Below are positions 25,165 through 33,642 of a DNA stretch of 64,000 nt, piece after piece. The stretch lies in assembly GCF_030865425.1 (NCBI RefSeq), contig NZ_JAVFCB010000009.1, positions 107,051-171,050 on the forward strand. Direction: 5' to 3'. The notes beneath the pieces are model-generated. The model had not been told where the DNA came from and searched no databases. It was given only the letters and a program-made list of their open reading frames with translations. The translations under genes and the position numbers were made by a program. Origin of the DNA: Microbacterium capsulatum (lineage in GTDB: Bacteria > Actinomycetota > Actinomycetes > Actinomycetales > Microbacteriaceae). Positions within the stretch are counted from its first letter, which is position 1. Each line of letters begins with the position of its first letter.

Positions 25165-26444
25165 GACGCACGACCGGGATCCTCGGCGTCGCGGCGCTCG
25201 TGGCGGCGGGGCTGCTGGCCGCGCCGGCGGCGTCCGCGGCGGGCGAGGCCTGCCGGCCCGGCCAGGTCGTGCTCACGCCGAGCACCCCGCCGGCGCTGGT
25301 GTCGCTGGGCGCGGCGGAGGCGAACAAGCGCGCGACCGGGCGCGGCGTGACCGTCGCGGTGGTCGACTCCGGGATCGACGCGGGCAACCTGCACCTCGCC
25401 GGTGCGGTGGCCGGCGGCGTCAACCTCGTCGGCGACGGCGAGCGCCCCGACGGGCTCAGCGACCCGCTGGGCCACGGCACCGTGATCGCGGGCGAGATCG
25501 CCGCACGTCCCGTCGCCGGATCCGGGGTGGTCGGTCTCGCACCGGATGCATCGCTGCTGTCGGTGCGGGTGTTCCGCAGCGACACCGACGATGACGCGAA
25601 GAAGGGCTTCGGCCCCACTCCCGCCCGGATCGCGGACGGCATCCGCTGGGCCGCCGACCACGGCGCCCGCGTGATCAACGTCTCGCTGAGCACGCAGCAG
25701 GACGCGCCCGAGCTCCGCGCCGCGGTCGCCTACGCCGCCGCGCAGCACAGCCTCGTCGTGGCGAGCGCCGGCAATCGCGCCGCAGCTCCGGACGCGCCGA
25801 ACGGCGTGCGCTACCCCGCCGGGTACCCCGGCGCGCTGGGCGTCTCCGCGGCCGCGGACGACGGCCGGAGCACCGACGACTCGATCCACGGACCGCAGGT
25901 CGCCCTCACCGCGCCGGGGGCGAACGTGCTGAGCACCGCCACCGGGGCCGGCGACTGCCAGTTCGACGCGGTCCCCTCGGCGAGCTTCGCGACGGCGTAT
26001 GTGAGCGGCGCGGCGGCGCTCGTGGCCCAGGCGCACCCGTCCGAGCCGGTCACCGGCTGGGCGTACCGGCTCACCGCGACCGCGCTGCGCGCCGACGCCG
26101 ACCGTCGGGACGACCGCGACGGCTGGGGCTTCGTGCAGCCGGCGGCCGCGAACACGCTCCTGCCGGACGCCAGCACGCGCGGGCCGGCCGGCCCGTTCTC
26201 CGACGCGGGGAGGAGCGCGATGCGTCCGCAGGGCGCGCAGGCCGGATCCGATCCCTCGGCCTCGCCGTTCGTGCGCACCCAGGAGACGGCGATCCTCGCC
26301 GCCGTGGTCGCGGCGGCCCTGCTCGGCCTGTTGACGACGCTCCTGCTGCTGCGCCGCCGCCGGTCGGAACGGGCAGAGGCGTCCGCCGCCACCCCGCCCC
26401 GCCCCGGCGGCCTGTTCGGCCAGGAGAAGCCCGACCTGTTCTGA
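25161..26444 (+). CDS. mycP: Mycosin (T7SS subtilisin-like serine protease)
   Basis: The product has 427 residues. A signal peptide (GILGVAALVAAGLLAAPAAS) precedes an S8 domain with the Asp in VTVAVVDSGIDAG, the His in GHGTVIAGEIA and the Ser in SASFATAYVSGAAAL. The usual GTS before the nucleophile is changed to SAS, though the Ser itself is kept. A linker and a C-terminal membrane helix (AAVVAAALLGLLTTLLLL) end in a basic tail. Gene order eccD-eccB-mycP with a 4-nt overlap is canonical. It is the structural mycosin that caps the pore complex. Confidence 0.92.
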   Translation: MRRTTGILGVAALVAAGLLAAPAASAAGEACRPGQVVLTPSTPPALVSLGAAEANKRATGRGVTVAVVDSGIDAGNLHLAGAVAGGVNLVGDGERPDGLSDPLGHGTVIAGEIAARPVAGSGVVGLAPDASLLSVRVFRSDTDDDAKKGFGPTPARIADGIRWAADHGARVINVSLSTQQDAPELRAAVAYAAAQHSLVVASAGNRAAAPDAPNGVRYPAGYPGALGVSAAADDGRSTDDSIHGPQVALTAPGANVLSTATGAGDCQFDAVPSASFATAYVSGAAALVAQAHPSEPVTGWAYRLTATALRADADRRDDRDGWGFVQPAAANTLLPDASTRGPAGPFSDAGRSAMRPQGAQAGSDPSASPFVRTQETAILAAVVAAALLGLLTTLLLLRRRRSERAEASAATPPRPGGLFGQEKPDLF

Positions 26445-26450
26445 GCCGGT

Positions 26451-26900
26451 CTACGCGGCTGCAGCCGTCCCGCGCACCAGCGATCCGAGAGCCCCGACGA
26501 GCAGCGCGATCGGCACGAGCACGCCGCCGGCGGCGAGGCCGAACGTGCTTCCCGCGATCAGGCTGAGCACGATGGCGATCCCTCCGCCGAGGACGCCGAG
26601 GGCGAGCACGAGGATCGTGAACAGCCGGGCCGGCCCGGTCAGCGCCCGCCGATTCGGGCCCTTCCGGGCGAGCTGGAACGCGAGCACGGCGAGCAGGAGC
26701 GTGAGCACCGCGAGCAGCGCCGCGACGAGACCGCCGCCGACCAGCGCGCCGTCCGAGCCCGACCCGCCGAAGCAGAGTGCCGAGATCGCGGCGTTGACCA
26801 CGGCGAAGACGAGCAGGATCCCGCCGAGCGCCCCGGGGCGCCGCGCGCGGGCGGGCCCCTGGCTGTCCGACGGCGGCATCGCGGATCCGTTCCCGGTCAT
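26451..26900 (-). CDS. Small four-helix membrane protein at the end of a T7SS accessory unit
   Basis: The product has 149 residues from the ATG at 26900, overlapping the preceding stop by 4 nt. A short polar N-terminus (SDSQGPARARRPGALGG) is followed by four helices (ILLVFAVVNAAISALCF, GLVAALLAVLTLLLAVLAF, LFTILVLALGVLGGGIAIVL, GGVLVPIALLVGALG). No family is recognised. It converges with mycP (6 nt between stops). Confidence 0.72.
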   Translation of the reverse strand: MTGNGSAMPPSDSQGPARARRPGALGGILLVFAVVNAAISALCFGGSGSDGALVGGGLVAALLAVLTLLLAVLAFQLARKGPNRRALTGPARLFTILVLALGVLGGGIAIVLSLIAGSTFGLAAGGVLVPIALLVGALGSLVRGTAAAA

Positions 26901-27589
26901 TGCGTGGCGATCTTCGGCCAGGTGGAGATGCCGGCGCTCGTCGAGGCGAGCGTCGACTTGGACGACCCTGCGGCGGTGGTCAGCGTGTAGACGCCGAAGC
27001 CCGCGGCGGCCAGGAAGGCCACGATGCCGAGCGTCACCAGCACCGGCACGGCGGGGAGCCCGATGATCGTGCCGGTCGCGATGGCCGCGCCGGCGAGGGC
27101 TCCCAGCAGGGTCAGGATCGCGACGACGACCGCGGCCCAGAACGCGACGATCGCCCCGGCCAGACCGCTCAGCGCGCTGGCCACGTTCTCCGCGTAGTCC
27201 GCGAGGATCGACGTGTTGGCGCGCCGCTGCGGCTCGAGCGACTGCTCGTACTGCGACGCGGCCCGGCCCTTCCAGCGGTCGTCCACCGACAGCTGCGAGG
27301 CGGTGATCGTGTCGTTGATCTTGGAGACCTTGCCGGCCGCGCTCCGCCACGTCTCCGAGGCGCTGTTCAGCAGCCCGGGGTTGCCCACGTAGCTGAGCTT
27401 GTCGGTGAACCAGTCCCAGAACTCGCCGAGCTTGGCGATCATCCTGTCCCAGGCCTCGTGGAGCTTGTCGACGACCCACTTCAGGAAGAACGGGATGTGG
27501 TCGAGCACGGCGTTCACGAGCCGGGTGATCTCGTCGATCTTCGCCCGGATCTTGTCGAGGAGCTCGATGACCTTCTCTGCGGGATTCAT
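26897..27589 (-). CDS. WXG-like T7SS substrate with a membrane-active C-terminal half
   Basis: The product has 230 residues from the ATG at 27589. The first 130 residues are helical, with amphipathic segments (KVIELLDKIRAKIDEITRLV) and a WXG-like turn in VDDRWKGRAASQYEQSLEPQ. Two hydrophobic segments follow (about residues 140-165, IVAFWAAVVVAILTLLGALAG, here split at AIVAFWAAVVV / AILTLLGALAG; and 175-200, VPVLVTLGIVAFLAAAGFG). It resembles larger T7SS helical proteins that insert in membranes. The EspC-like gene upstream is its likely partner. Confidence 0.72.
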   Translation of the reverse strand: MNPAEKVIELLDKIRAKIDEITRLVNAVLDHIPFFLKWVVDKLHEAWDRMIAKLGEFWDWFTDKLSYVGNPGLLNSASETWRSAAGKVSKINDTITASQLSVDDRWKGRAASQYEQSLEPQRRANTSILADYAENVASALSGLAGAIVAFWAAVVVAILTLLGALAGAAIATGTIIGLPAVPVLVTLGIVAFLAAAGFGVYTLTTAAGSSKSTLASTSAGISTWPKIATQ

Positions 27590-27618
27590 TGTCTACTCTC
27601 CGGTCGTCGCGCAGCGGC

Positions 27619-27942
27619 TCACTCGGCTGGCTGCCACATCTTGTAGTACTCGGACTTCGAGATGTCCTCGAAGCGCTGGAAGTCGTCGCGGACCGCACGG
27701 AGGGCGGTGGCCCCCGCCCTCACCTCGCGGGCGCCGTCGGTGAGCAGCTGGACGACCTGCGTGTGCAGCTGCGCGTACTGGTCGGCGACCTCGAGCGCAC
27801 CGAACGAGAACGCGCCCCGGTAGACGTCGACCCCGTCGATCGTCCGGGACGCCGTCTCCAGCGTGTTCCCGGCCTCGTCCCAGATCGAGGCATCCTTGCC
27901 CAACGCGTCGAAGCAGAGCTTCAGCTCCGGATCCATCGTCAT
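27619..27942 (-). CDS. EspC-like helical T7SS protein
   Basis: The product has 107 residues from the ATG at 27942. The second ATG at 27936 is better spaced from the GGGAGGGG ribosome site, while the first overlaps the upstream stop (ATGA). It is a helix-turn-helix hairpin without WXG (KDASIWDEAGNTLETASRTI, ADQYAQLHTQVVQLL) with an aromatic end (DISKSEYYKMWQPAE). Its shape and the shared ADQYAQLH/SSRYAQLH motif tie it to the protein at 17637-17966, so the two units each carry one EspC-like partner. Confidence 0.72.
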   Translation of the reverse strand: MTMDPELKLCFDALGKDASIWDEAGNTLETASRTIDGVDVYRGAFSFGALEVADQYAQLHTQVVQLLTDGAREVRAGATALRAVRDDFQRFEDISKSEYYKMWQPAE

Positions 27943-28688
27943 CCCCTCCCGCTGATGTAGTCGACGAAACTGTCCGGATCGTCGAGGAAGCGCTGATACT
28001 CGGCCAGCGGCGTGCCGGCGAACGGCCCGGCATCGCGGCTGGTCGCGGTCGCCGCCCGCGCCTCCGCGATCGCGGCGTTGAGCTCTCGGGAGATCTGCGA
28101 CCCGCTCGTGCGGGCCAGCCAGTTCTCGGAGAACGAGACCGAGACGAGCTCCCCCATCGCGCTCACCTCGACCGTGAGGTTCCGCGACAGCGGCGTGGTC
28201 GAATGCGTGGTCCGCCCGCGGCGGAACGCCTCGGCGAAGGTCTCGTCGATGTTCGCCGAGATGTCGTCGAGCATCGCGAGCACGTTCTCCAGCGACCGTG
28301 TCACGGCAGCGCCGCCATCCGGCTCCGCTTCGAGCGCCGCCTGGATCCTGGCCGCAGCCGACTCTCCCGCGGGCGGGGTCGGGGACGGCCGACGGGTCTC
28401 CTCTGCCGCCTCGCCCAGCCCTTCCGCCCAGGCCGCGGTCCGGGCCGCGGCGAGCTGCTGCACGGTCTCGACGATCGCGGAGCCGAGCTCGCCCGGACGG
28501 TAGACGTCCTGCCAGTTGTCTCCCACCACGACGGTGGTCCCCTCCGTCTCGGACAGGGTCACCTCGATCTGCCCCGCCTCGTCCGTGGTCGAAGCGGGTC
28601 GCTCCCGCCCGGCCGCGTCGGCGTAGGTCTGCGCGTCACGGGACACCTCGTCCCGCAGTTCGAAGAACATCTCGGCGTCGTCCGACAC
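27939..28688 (-). CDS. Protein with two YbaB/EbfC-like domains
   Basis: The product has 249 residues from the GTG at 28688, placed 4 nt after GGGGGAG; a longer start at 28757 is possible but lacks a ribosome site. Residues 30-90 (GQIEVTLSETEGTTVVVGDN, GELGSAIVETVQQLAAAR) and 155-215 (LTVEVSAMGELVSVSFSENW, ISRELNAAIAEARA) look like two copies of the YbaB/EbfC fold joined by an acidic linker. It opens the accessory unit that also encodes an EspC-like and a WXG-like protein. The parallel with the YbaB-EspC-effector order at 16.3-18.4 kb suggests a recurring module. Confidence 0.7.
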   Translation of the reverse strand: MSDDAEMFFELRDEVSRDAQTYADAAGRERPASTTDEAGQIEVTLSETEGTTVVVGDNWQDVYRPGELGSAIVETVQQLAAARTAAWAEGLGEAAEETRRPSPTPPAGESAAARIQAALEAEPDGGAAVTRSLENVLAMLDDISANIDETFAEAFRRGRTTHSTTPLSRNLTVEVSAMGELVSVSFSENWLARTSGSQISRELNAAIAEARAATATSRDAGPFAGTPLAEYQRFLDDPDSFVDYISGRG

Positions 28689-28783
28689 ACCACTCCCCCC
28701 TCGACGCGCAGCGCAATGCGCAGCGCGTCCTGCTTCTCCGGTCGGGGAGCCCGTCACACCGTGACGCGGTTCCCTCCGTCTTC

Positions 28784-28830
28784 ACAGTAGGCGAGTGCCC
28801 GGACCGTCGCCAATGGAGAGAACTCCCCAT
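28784..28830 (-). promoter_or_regulatory. T7SS-type operator/promoter, copy 4
   Basis: The palindrome ATGGAGAG-AA-CTCCCCAT (one arm mismatch) is at 28813-28830. A -10-like TACTGT (minus strand, 28789-28784) lies 23 nt downstream. It would drive the unit starting at 28688 (YbaB-like, EspC-like, WXG-like and membrane genes). Confidence 0.7.
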
Positions 28831-28850
28831 CCCCGCGGAGGGGCGCCCGG

Positions 28851-29855
28851 TCAGCCTGCCCCGTCGAGCACGATCAGCATGCCCACGTCGCCGAGCAGGA
28901 TCCGCCCCTGCACCGGCGCCGGAACGCCGGGTGCGGGCACGGTCGTGCCGCCGTCCCGGGCGAACACGCGCACGCCGTTCGTCGAATTCAGGTCGGTGAG
29001 CCGCCAGCCGGATCCGTCGCGGTCGAGGCGTGCGTGGGTCTTCGACAGCGTGCGCGTCGCGTCGGGGATCCGCACGGTCTGATCCCCGGCAGCGCCGGCG
29101 GGGGCGCGGCCGAGCACGATGCCGGATCCGGTGAGCGGCAGGCGGGTGCCGTCGTCGAGGACCAGGACCCAGCGCTCGCCCCGCGGAGCTTCGGCGACCG
29201 GGACGGGCTGGGCGGAAGCCGGGACGGGCTGGGCGGAAGCCGGGGCGGGCTGGGCGGGAGCCGGCGCGGGTGCGGGCCGCGGATCCGATGCGCGCGCGGA
29301 TCCGTCCGTCACCGGCGCCGATCCGCCGGGCACCGCATCGATCAGCGCCGACTCGGCCGGCACCGCCGCCGGGATCGCGTAGCCCGATGCGTCGCGCGCG
29401 AGAGCGGCGCGCGGCGACACGACGCGGGTGCGGATCCCGCCCGTCTGCGGGCCGCCCGGCACGGCCGTGCCCGCCTCCGCGACCGGATCCTGCCCGGCCG
29501 CGAGCAGGGTGGCCCAGAGCGGCGGGAGGACGATCGCGAGCAGCGTGAACCCGCCGCCGTGCCGGAAGCGCCCGTTGATCCGGTGCGCCGCGACGATCTT
29601 CAGGTACAGGCCGTAGAGCTGCACGACCGGGATGAAGAAGAACACCGCGCCCCAGGCCGGAACGCCGCCGCGGGAGAGGACCTCGGCCTCGTTGAGCACC
29701 GGGACCCAGCCCTTCCAGCCCTCCCCGCCGATCCGTGGGAACAGCTTCGCCAGCGCGGCCGCGTACCAGATCCACAGTCCGACGCCGAGCGCGAGCCCGG
29801 CGGCGCCGCCGACCGCGAGCGCCGGCAGCAGAGCCGACCCGACGGGCAGTGCCAT
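28851..29855 (-). CDS. Membrane protein with a C-terminal FHA domain
   Basis: The product has 334 residues. Residues 1-125 hold three helices and a DUF5684-like signature (FPRIGGEGWKGWVPVLNEAE, VPAWGAVFFFIPVVQLYGLY). Residues 130-225 form a Pro/Ala linker with the repeat PASAQPV. The C-terminal 105 residues are an FHA domain (GIVLGRAPAGAAGDQTV, RTLSKTHARLDRDG, LNSTNGVRVFARDG). It reads a phosphothreonine signal at the membrane. It lies upstream of the fourth T7SS palindrome on the same strand and is the last gene of the secretion region. Confidence 0.82.
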   Translation of the reverse strand: MALPVGSALLPALAVGGAAGLALGVGLWIWYAAALAKLFPRIGGEGWKGWVPVLNEAEVLSRGGVPAWGAVFFFIPVVQLYGLYLKIVAAHRINGRFRHGGGFTLLAIVLPPLWATLLAAGQDPVAEAGTAVPGGPQTGGIRTRVVSPRAALARDASGYAIPAAVPAESALIDAVPGGSAPVTDGSARASDPRPAPAPAPAQPAPASAQPVPASAQPVPVAEAPRGERWVLVLDDGTRLPLTGSGIVLGRAPAGAAGDQTVRIPDATRTLSKTHARLDRDGSGWRLTDLNSTNGVRVFARDGGTTVPAPGVPAPVQGRILLGDVGMLIVLDGAG

Positions 29856-30013
29856 GAGCGATCCCCCTCCGTATCGTCCGCCGCTCAGCCTAACCGGGCA
29901 CCGGATGGGCCTCCGCGGTCCCCGGATCGGCGGCCCTCCATCCTTCGATCGATTTCGCGCCTGACGGGGCCTTCACGCGGCCCGCGCACAAGCGTCCGCC
30001 GTAGGCTCGGAGC

Positions 30014-30577
30014 ATGATCCTCGACCCCCTCCTCCGACGCCTCGAGCCGCTGCTGCTGCGCGTCGACCGCATCGCGGGCGGGCGCCAGTCGCACGTCCTG
30101 ATCACGGAGGAGGATCGCGACCACCACCGCACGGTGCGCGCGTTCCGCGGGGTGTTCTGGCTGCTCGCGGTCGAGCTCCTGATCGGCGTGGCGGCGGTGG
30201 TCGTCGCCGTCGTGATCGCGGTGCAGGCCCGCAGCATCCTGGCCGTTCCGTTCGCGGTCTGGATGCGCGCGCTCATCGTGCTGGCGATGACGGTCACGCT
30301 CTTCTACTTCGCCTGGCGCGCGGCGCTCGGCTGGCGCTGGGCGTACCAGCGACTACGGCTGTTCGCGCAGATCTTCCCGGTGATCACGCTCGTGATGGCC
30401 GCGATCCCCGGCCTCTACCCGGCGTGGATGGTGACCGAGCAGATCATCTTCAGCCTCATCATGATCGGCGTCGCCGACTTCCTCCTCAGCGACCACATGC
30501 GCCAGGTCTTCCGCAAGCCCGACACCGGGTCGGACGGCACCGCCGAGCCGGGCCCGGAGGCCCCGGCCGCCGCCTGA
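30014..30577 (+). CDS. Four-helix membrane protein, unknown
   Basis: The product has 187 residues. A basic N-terminus (LLRRLEPLLLRVDRIAGG) is followed by about four helices (VFWLLAVELLIGVAAVVVAV, MRALIVLAMTVTLFYFAW, IFPVITLVMAAIPGLY, IIFSLIMIGVADFLLS) and a Pro/Ala tail. It is a single gene with its own terminator. No family is recognised. Confidence 0.72.
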   Translation: MILDPLLRRLEPLLLRVDRIAGGRQSHVLITEEDRDHHRTVRAFRGVFWLLAVELLIGVAAVVVAVVIAVQARSILAVPFAVWMRALIVLAMTVTLFYFAWRAALGWRWAYQRLRLFAQIFPVITLVMAAIPGLYPAWMVTEQIIFSLIMIGVADFLLSDHMRQVFRKPDTGSDGTAEPGPEAPAAA

Positions 30578-30584
30578 CGGCCGC

Positions 30585-30610
30585 CCCGAGCCTCCTCCCC
30601 CGGGCTCGGG
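30585..30610 (+). terminator. Hairpin after the four-helix protein gene
   Basis: CCCGAGCC (30585-30592) pairs with GGCTCGGG (30603-30610) around a 10-nt loop, 8 nt after the stop at 30577. No long T-run follows, as is common in high-GC actinobacteria. Confidence 0.5.
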
Positions 30611-30650
30611 CCCCGAGCTCGCCGAAGGGCGGCCCGGAGGCTGTCGAAGC

Positions 30651-31220
30651 TCAGGCGGCTCGCCAGCACCCCTCGACGTGGTCGTCGACCATGCCGGCCG
30701 ACTGCATGAGCGCGTACATCGTGGTCGGGCCGACGAAGCGGAACCCCTTTTTCCGCAGCGCCTTGCTCATCGCGTCCGACTCGGGCGTGACCGCCGGGAT
30801 CTCCGCGATCGTGCGGGGACGGGGTCGGCGCTTCGCGGGCGCGAACGACCACATCAGCGCGTCGAGCTCGCCCTCGGCCAGGTCGCGCACGATCCGGGCG
30901 TTGCCGATCGTGGCCTCGATCTTGGCGCGGTTGCGGATGATCCCCGGATCCGCCATCAGCCGGGCGATGTCGTCCTCGCCGAAGCCGGCGACCGCCGCAG
31001 GGTCGAACCCGGCGAACACCTCGCGGAACCGCGGACGCTTGCGCAGGATCGTGATCCAGCTCAGTCCGGCCTGGAAGCCTTCGAGCGCCATCTTCTCGAA
31101 CAGCGGGCGATCGCCGTGCAGAGGCCGCCCCCACTCCTCGTCGTGGTACCGCAGATAATCGGGGTCGTCGCCGACCCAGGGGCAGCGGGTGCGGTCGTCG
31201 GCGGTCGGATCCGAGGTCAT
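30651..31220 (-). CDS. tag: DNA-3-methyladenine glycosylase I
   Basis: The product has 189 residues from the ATG at 31220. It has the Tag family pattern throughout: RCPWVGDDPDYLRYHDEEWG at the N-terminus (Cys plus YHDxEWG), FEKMALEGFQAGLSWITIL, and GFRFVGPTTMYALMQSAGMV near the C-terminus, with His residues for the structural zinc (YHDEEW, DDHVEGC). The enzyme excises N3-methyladenine from alkylated DNA in base excision repair. The length is standard. Confidence 0.93.
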   Translation of the reverse strand: MTSDPTADDRTRCPWVGDDPDYLRYHDEEWGRPLHGDRPLFEKMALEGFQAGLSWITILRKRPRFREVFAGFDPAAVAGFGEDDIARLMADPGIIRNRAKIEATIGNARIVRDLAEGELDALMWSFAPAKRRPRPRTIAEIPAVTPESDAMSKALRKKGFRFVGPTTMYALMQSAGMVDDHVEGCWRAA

Positions 31221-31296
31221 GCCGACCAGCGTAGGCCGGGCCGGCGACATCCCGTCCCGATCCCTGCGCCGGTCCACCGCCCGTCCATCTCCGCTC

Positions 31297-31349
31297 GCTG
31301 GTCGCGACACGCCCTCATTTCTGAGGTTCGGCGACGATTCGCGACCAGC
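31297..31349. repeat. GCTGGTCGCGAC palindromic repeat, copy 1
   Basis: GCTGGTCGCGA (31297-31307) and its exact reverse complement (31339-31349) flank 31 nt. A second copy is at 63939-63993, with the same left arm and the shared first spacer bases CACGCCCT. It is intergenic, between tag and the acyl-CoA oxidase stop, where it could also act as a terminator. Confidence 0.8.
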
Positions 31350-31369
31350 TAGCGGAAGGGGAGGGCGGG

Positions 31370-33445
31370 TCAGAGCTGGCGGGCCTTCTTCAGCGCCTTC
31401 TCGTCCGCGGGCGCCTGACCCGAGGCGCGCAGGTCCTCGTAGTACGCGCGGGCCTCGTCCTGGCGGGTCTGCTCCGCACCGGAGGCGAGGGGTGCGCGCA
31501 CGTGCTCGGGCGCGTAGCCGAACGCGTTCACGAGGTCGAGGGCGTGCGGGCGCAGGCGCGTGCAGAGCCGGTCGATGTAGCGCGAGACCGAGGCCGCGCG
31601 CTGGGCCGACAGGCGGCCGTTGATGAGGTACCAGGCGAGGTGCTTCTCGATGAGCTGCAGCCCGAACAGGTCGCGCAGCCAGGTGAGCACCGTGCGGCTG
31701 CCCTCGTCGGTCGTACGGCCGACCGCGTCGCTGAACGCCTCCCACTGCAGCAGCTCGCCGTGCGCGCGGGCCGCCTCGATGAGCTCGGCCTGGTTCTCGT
31801 TGAACAGCTTCTCGCCGAGTGCCTTGTCCTTGCCGGCGGCGCGGAGACGGCCGGCGACGTCGGCGATCATCTGCTGCACGCGGTCGGTGAGCAGCTCGTG
31901 CTGCTGCTCACCGCGCAGGCCGTTCTCGACGGAACGGGCGATGGATCCGAGGTCCGCGACGGACTGGCCGAACTGCCGGAGACCCGCGCCGTGGAACACC
32001 TTGCCGGCGGTCTGCTCGACGGCGTACCGGGCGAGGGCCGCCGCGTCCTTGCCCTTGAACTGCTTCGCGAGGTCGGTGAGCAGGCGCTTGCCGACGAGCT
32101 GCAGCAGCACGTTGTTGTCGCCCTCGAAGGTCACGTAGATGTCGAGATCCTGGCGGAGGCCGACGAACCGGTTCTCGAACATGAAGCCGGCGCCGCCGCA
32201 GGCCTCCCGGCACTCCTGCAGGGTGTCCAGCGCGTGCCAGGTGGACAGCGGCTTGAGGGCGGCGGCGAGCGTCTCCAGATCCTCGCGGTCCTGCGGGGTG
32301 TCGGTGCGGCCGGAGAAGACGCCGTCGAACTTCTGCAGGAACTCGTCGTGCGCGAAGAGCTGCGCGTAGGTCGTGGCCAGGCGCGGCAGGAGCCGGCGCT
32401 GGTGCTTGCCGTAGTCGAGGAGCGTGGTCTCCTCCCCGCTCGCGCCGGTGAACTGGCGGCGCTGGCCGGCGTAGGTGATCGCGATGTACAGGCCGAGCGC
32501 GGACGCCCAGGAGGAGGCACCGTCGAGCGAGACCCGGCCCTGCACAAGGGTGCCGAGCATCGTGAAGAAGCGGCGGCCGGGGCTGTCGATCGCGCTGGTG
32601 TAGGTGCCGTCGGCGGCGACGTCGCCGTAGCGGTTCAGCAGGTTTGTGCGCGGGATCCGCACGTGGTCGAAGCTGAGCCGGCCGTTGTCGATGCCGTTCA
32701 GGCCGCCCTTGAGCCCGTCGTCCTCGCGAGAGATGCCGGGCAGATCCTCGCCGGCGTGCTCTCCCTCTGTGCCGCGCAGCGGCACGTAGAAGCAGTGCAC
32801 GCCGTGGTTGACGCCGTTCGTGATGAGCTGCGCGAACACGGTCGCTGCGACGCCGTGCAGGGCGGCGTTGCCGAGGAACTCCTTCGTCGCCGCACGGAAC
32901 GGCGTGTGGATGACGAACTCCTCGGTCTCCGGGTCGTAGGTCGCGGTCGTGCCGATCGAGGCGACGTCGGATCCGTGCCCGATCTCGGTCATCGCGAACG
33001 CGCCGGGGATCTCCAGGCTCATGATGCCGGGCAGCCATTTGTCGTGGTGCTCCGCGGTGCCGAGCTGCAGCACGGCGGATCCGAACAGGCCCCACTGCAC
33101 GCCCGACTTGATCTGCAGGCTGGGGTCGGCGGCCACGAGCTCCTCGAAGCCGGCGATGTTGGCGCCGTTGTTCTCCTCGCCGCCGAGGCGCTGCGGGAAG
33201 GCTCGGTGCACGGCCTTGTTCTGCACCAGCAGGTGCATCTGGGTCAGCACGCGCTCGCGGTGCGCGTCCTTGCCGAGGGAGTCGTCGCGCCAGAACGCCG
33301 GATCCTTGATCATCTCGCGCGCTTCGCGGCGGGTGTCGGCCCACGTGCCGAGCAGCAGATCGCCGACAGCGGCGACGTCGATGCGCGTGGCGGGGCCGTC
33401 GGGAGTGCTTTTCGCGGTGGTGGTCCGAAGGGCGGCGTCGACCAT
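31370..33445 (-). CDS. Acyl-CoA oxidase/dehydrogenase family protein
   Basis: The product has 691 residues from the ATG at 33445 (AGAGGA upstream). The length and motifs fit acyl-CoA oxidases rather than the ~390-residue dehydrogenases. It has GAFAMTEIGHGSDVASIGTT (FAD/substrate contact), GRVSLDGASSWASALGLYIA, RQFTGASGEETTLLDYGKHQ, the central EACGGAGFMFENR, and TFEGDNNVLLQ carrying the expected catalytic glutamate. The C-terminal oxidase domain is all-helical. Oxidases pass electrons from the FAD to O2 in the first step of beta-oxidation. Whether this one uses O2 or another acceptor cannot be decided from sequence. Confidence 0.88.
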   Translation of the reverse strand: MVDAALRTTTAKSTPDGPATRIDVAAVGDLLLGTWADTRREAREMIKDPAFWRDDSLGKDAHRERVLTQMHLLVQNKAVHRAFPQRLGGEENNGANIAGFEELVAADPSLQIKSGVQWGLFGSAVLQLGTAEHHDKWLPGIMSLEIPGAFAMTEIGHGSDVASIGTTATYDPETEEFVIHTPFRAATKEFLGNAALHGVAATVFAQLITNGVNHGVHCFYVPLRGTEGEHAGEDLPGISREDDGLKGGLNGIDNGRLSFDHVRIPRTNLLNRYGDVAADGTYTSAIDSPGRRFFTMLGTLVQGRVSLDGASSWASALGLYIAITYAGQRRQFTGASGEETTLLDYGKHQRRLLPRLATTYAQLFAHDEFLQKFDGVFSGRTDTPQDREDLETLAAALKPLSTWHALDTLQECREACGGAGFMFENRFVGLRQDLDIYVTFEGDNNVLLQLVGKRLLTDLAKQFKGKDAAALARYAVEQTAGKVFHGAGLRQFGQSVADLGSIARSVENGLRGEQQHELLTDRVQQMIADVAGRLRAAGKDKALGEKLFNENQAELIEAARAHGELLQWEAFSDAVGRTTDEGSRTVLTWLRDLFGLQLIEKHLAWYLINGRLSAQRAASVSRYIDRLCTRLRPHALDLVNAFGYAPEHVRAPLASGAEQTRQDEARAYYEDLRASGQAPADEKALKKARQL

Positions 33446-33642
33446 GGGGATCCTCTCGGGAGCTATCGGGATGTCATCATGGTAGGTCTCTCACAACACG
33501 GCATGAAGTCGGCTGTGGAGATCCGCCAACCATTTCCGGCGGCGAGGTTCCGGCGGGTTGTGGCGATGCCACAGGACAGGCGGTCGCGGGGCCGTCCGGC
33601 CGGATCTCGGATCCTGCACGGGCGGTCGCCGACCACACCGGA

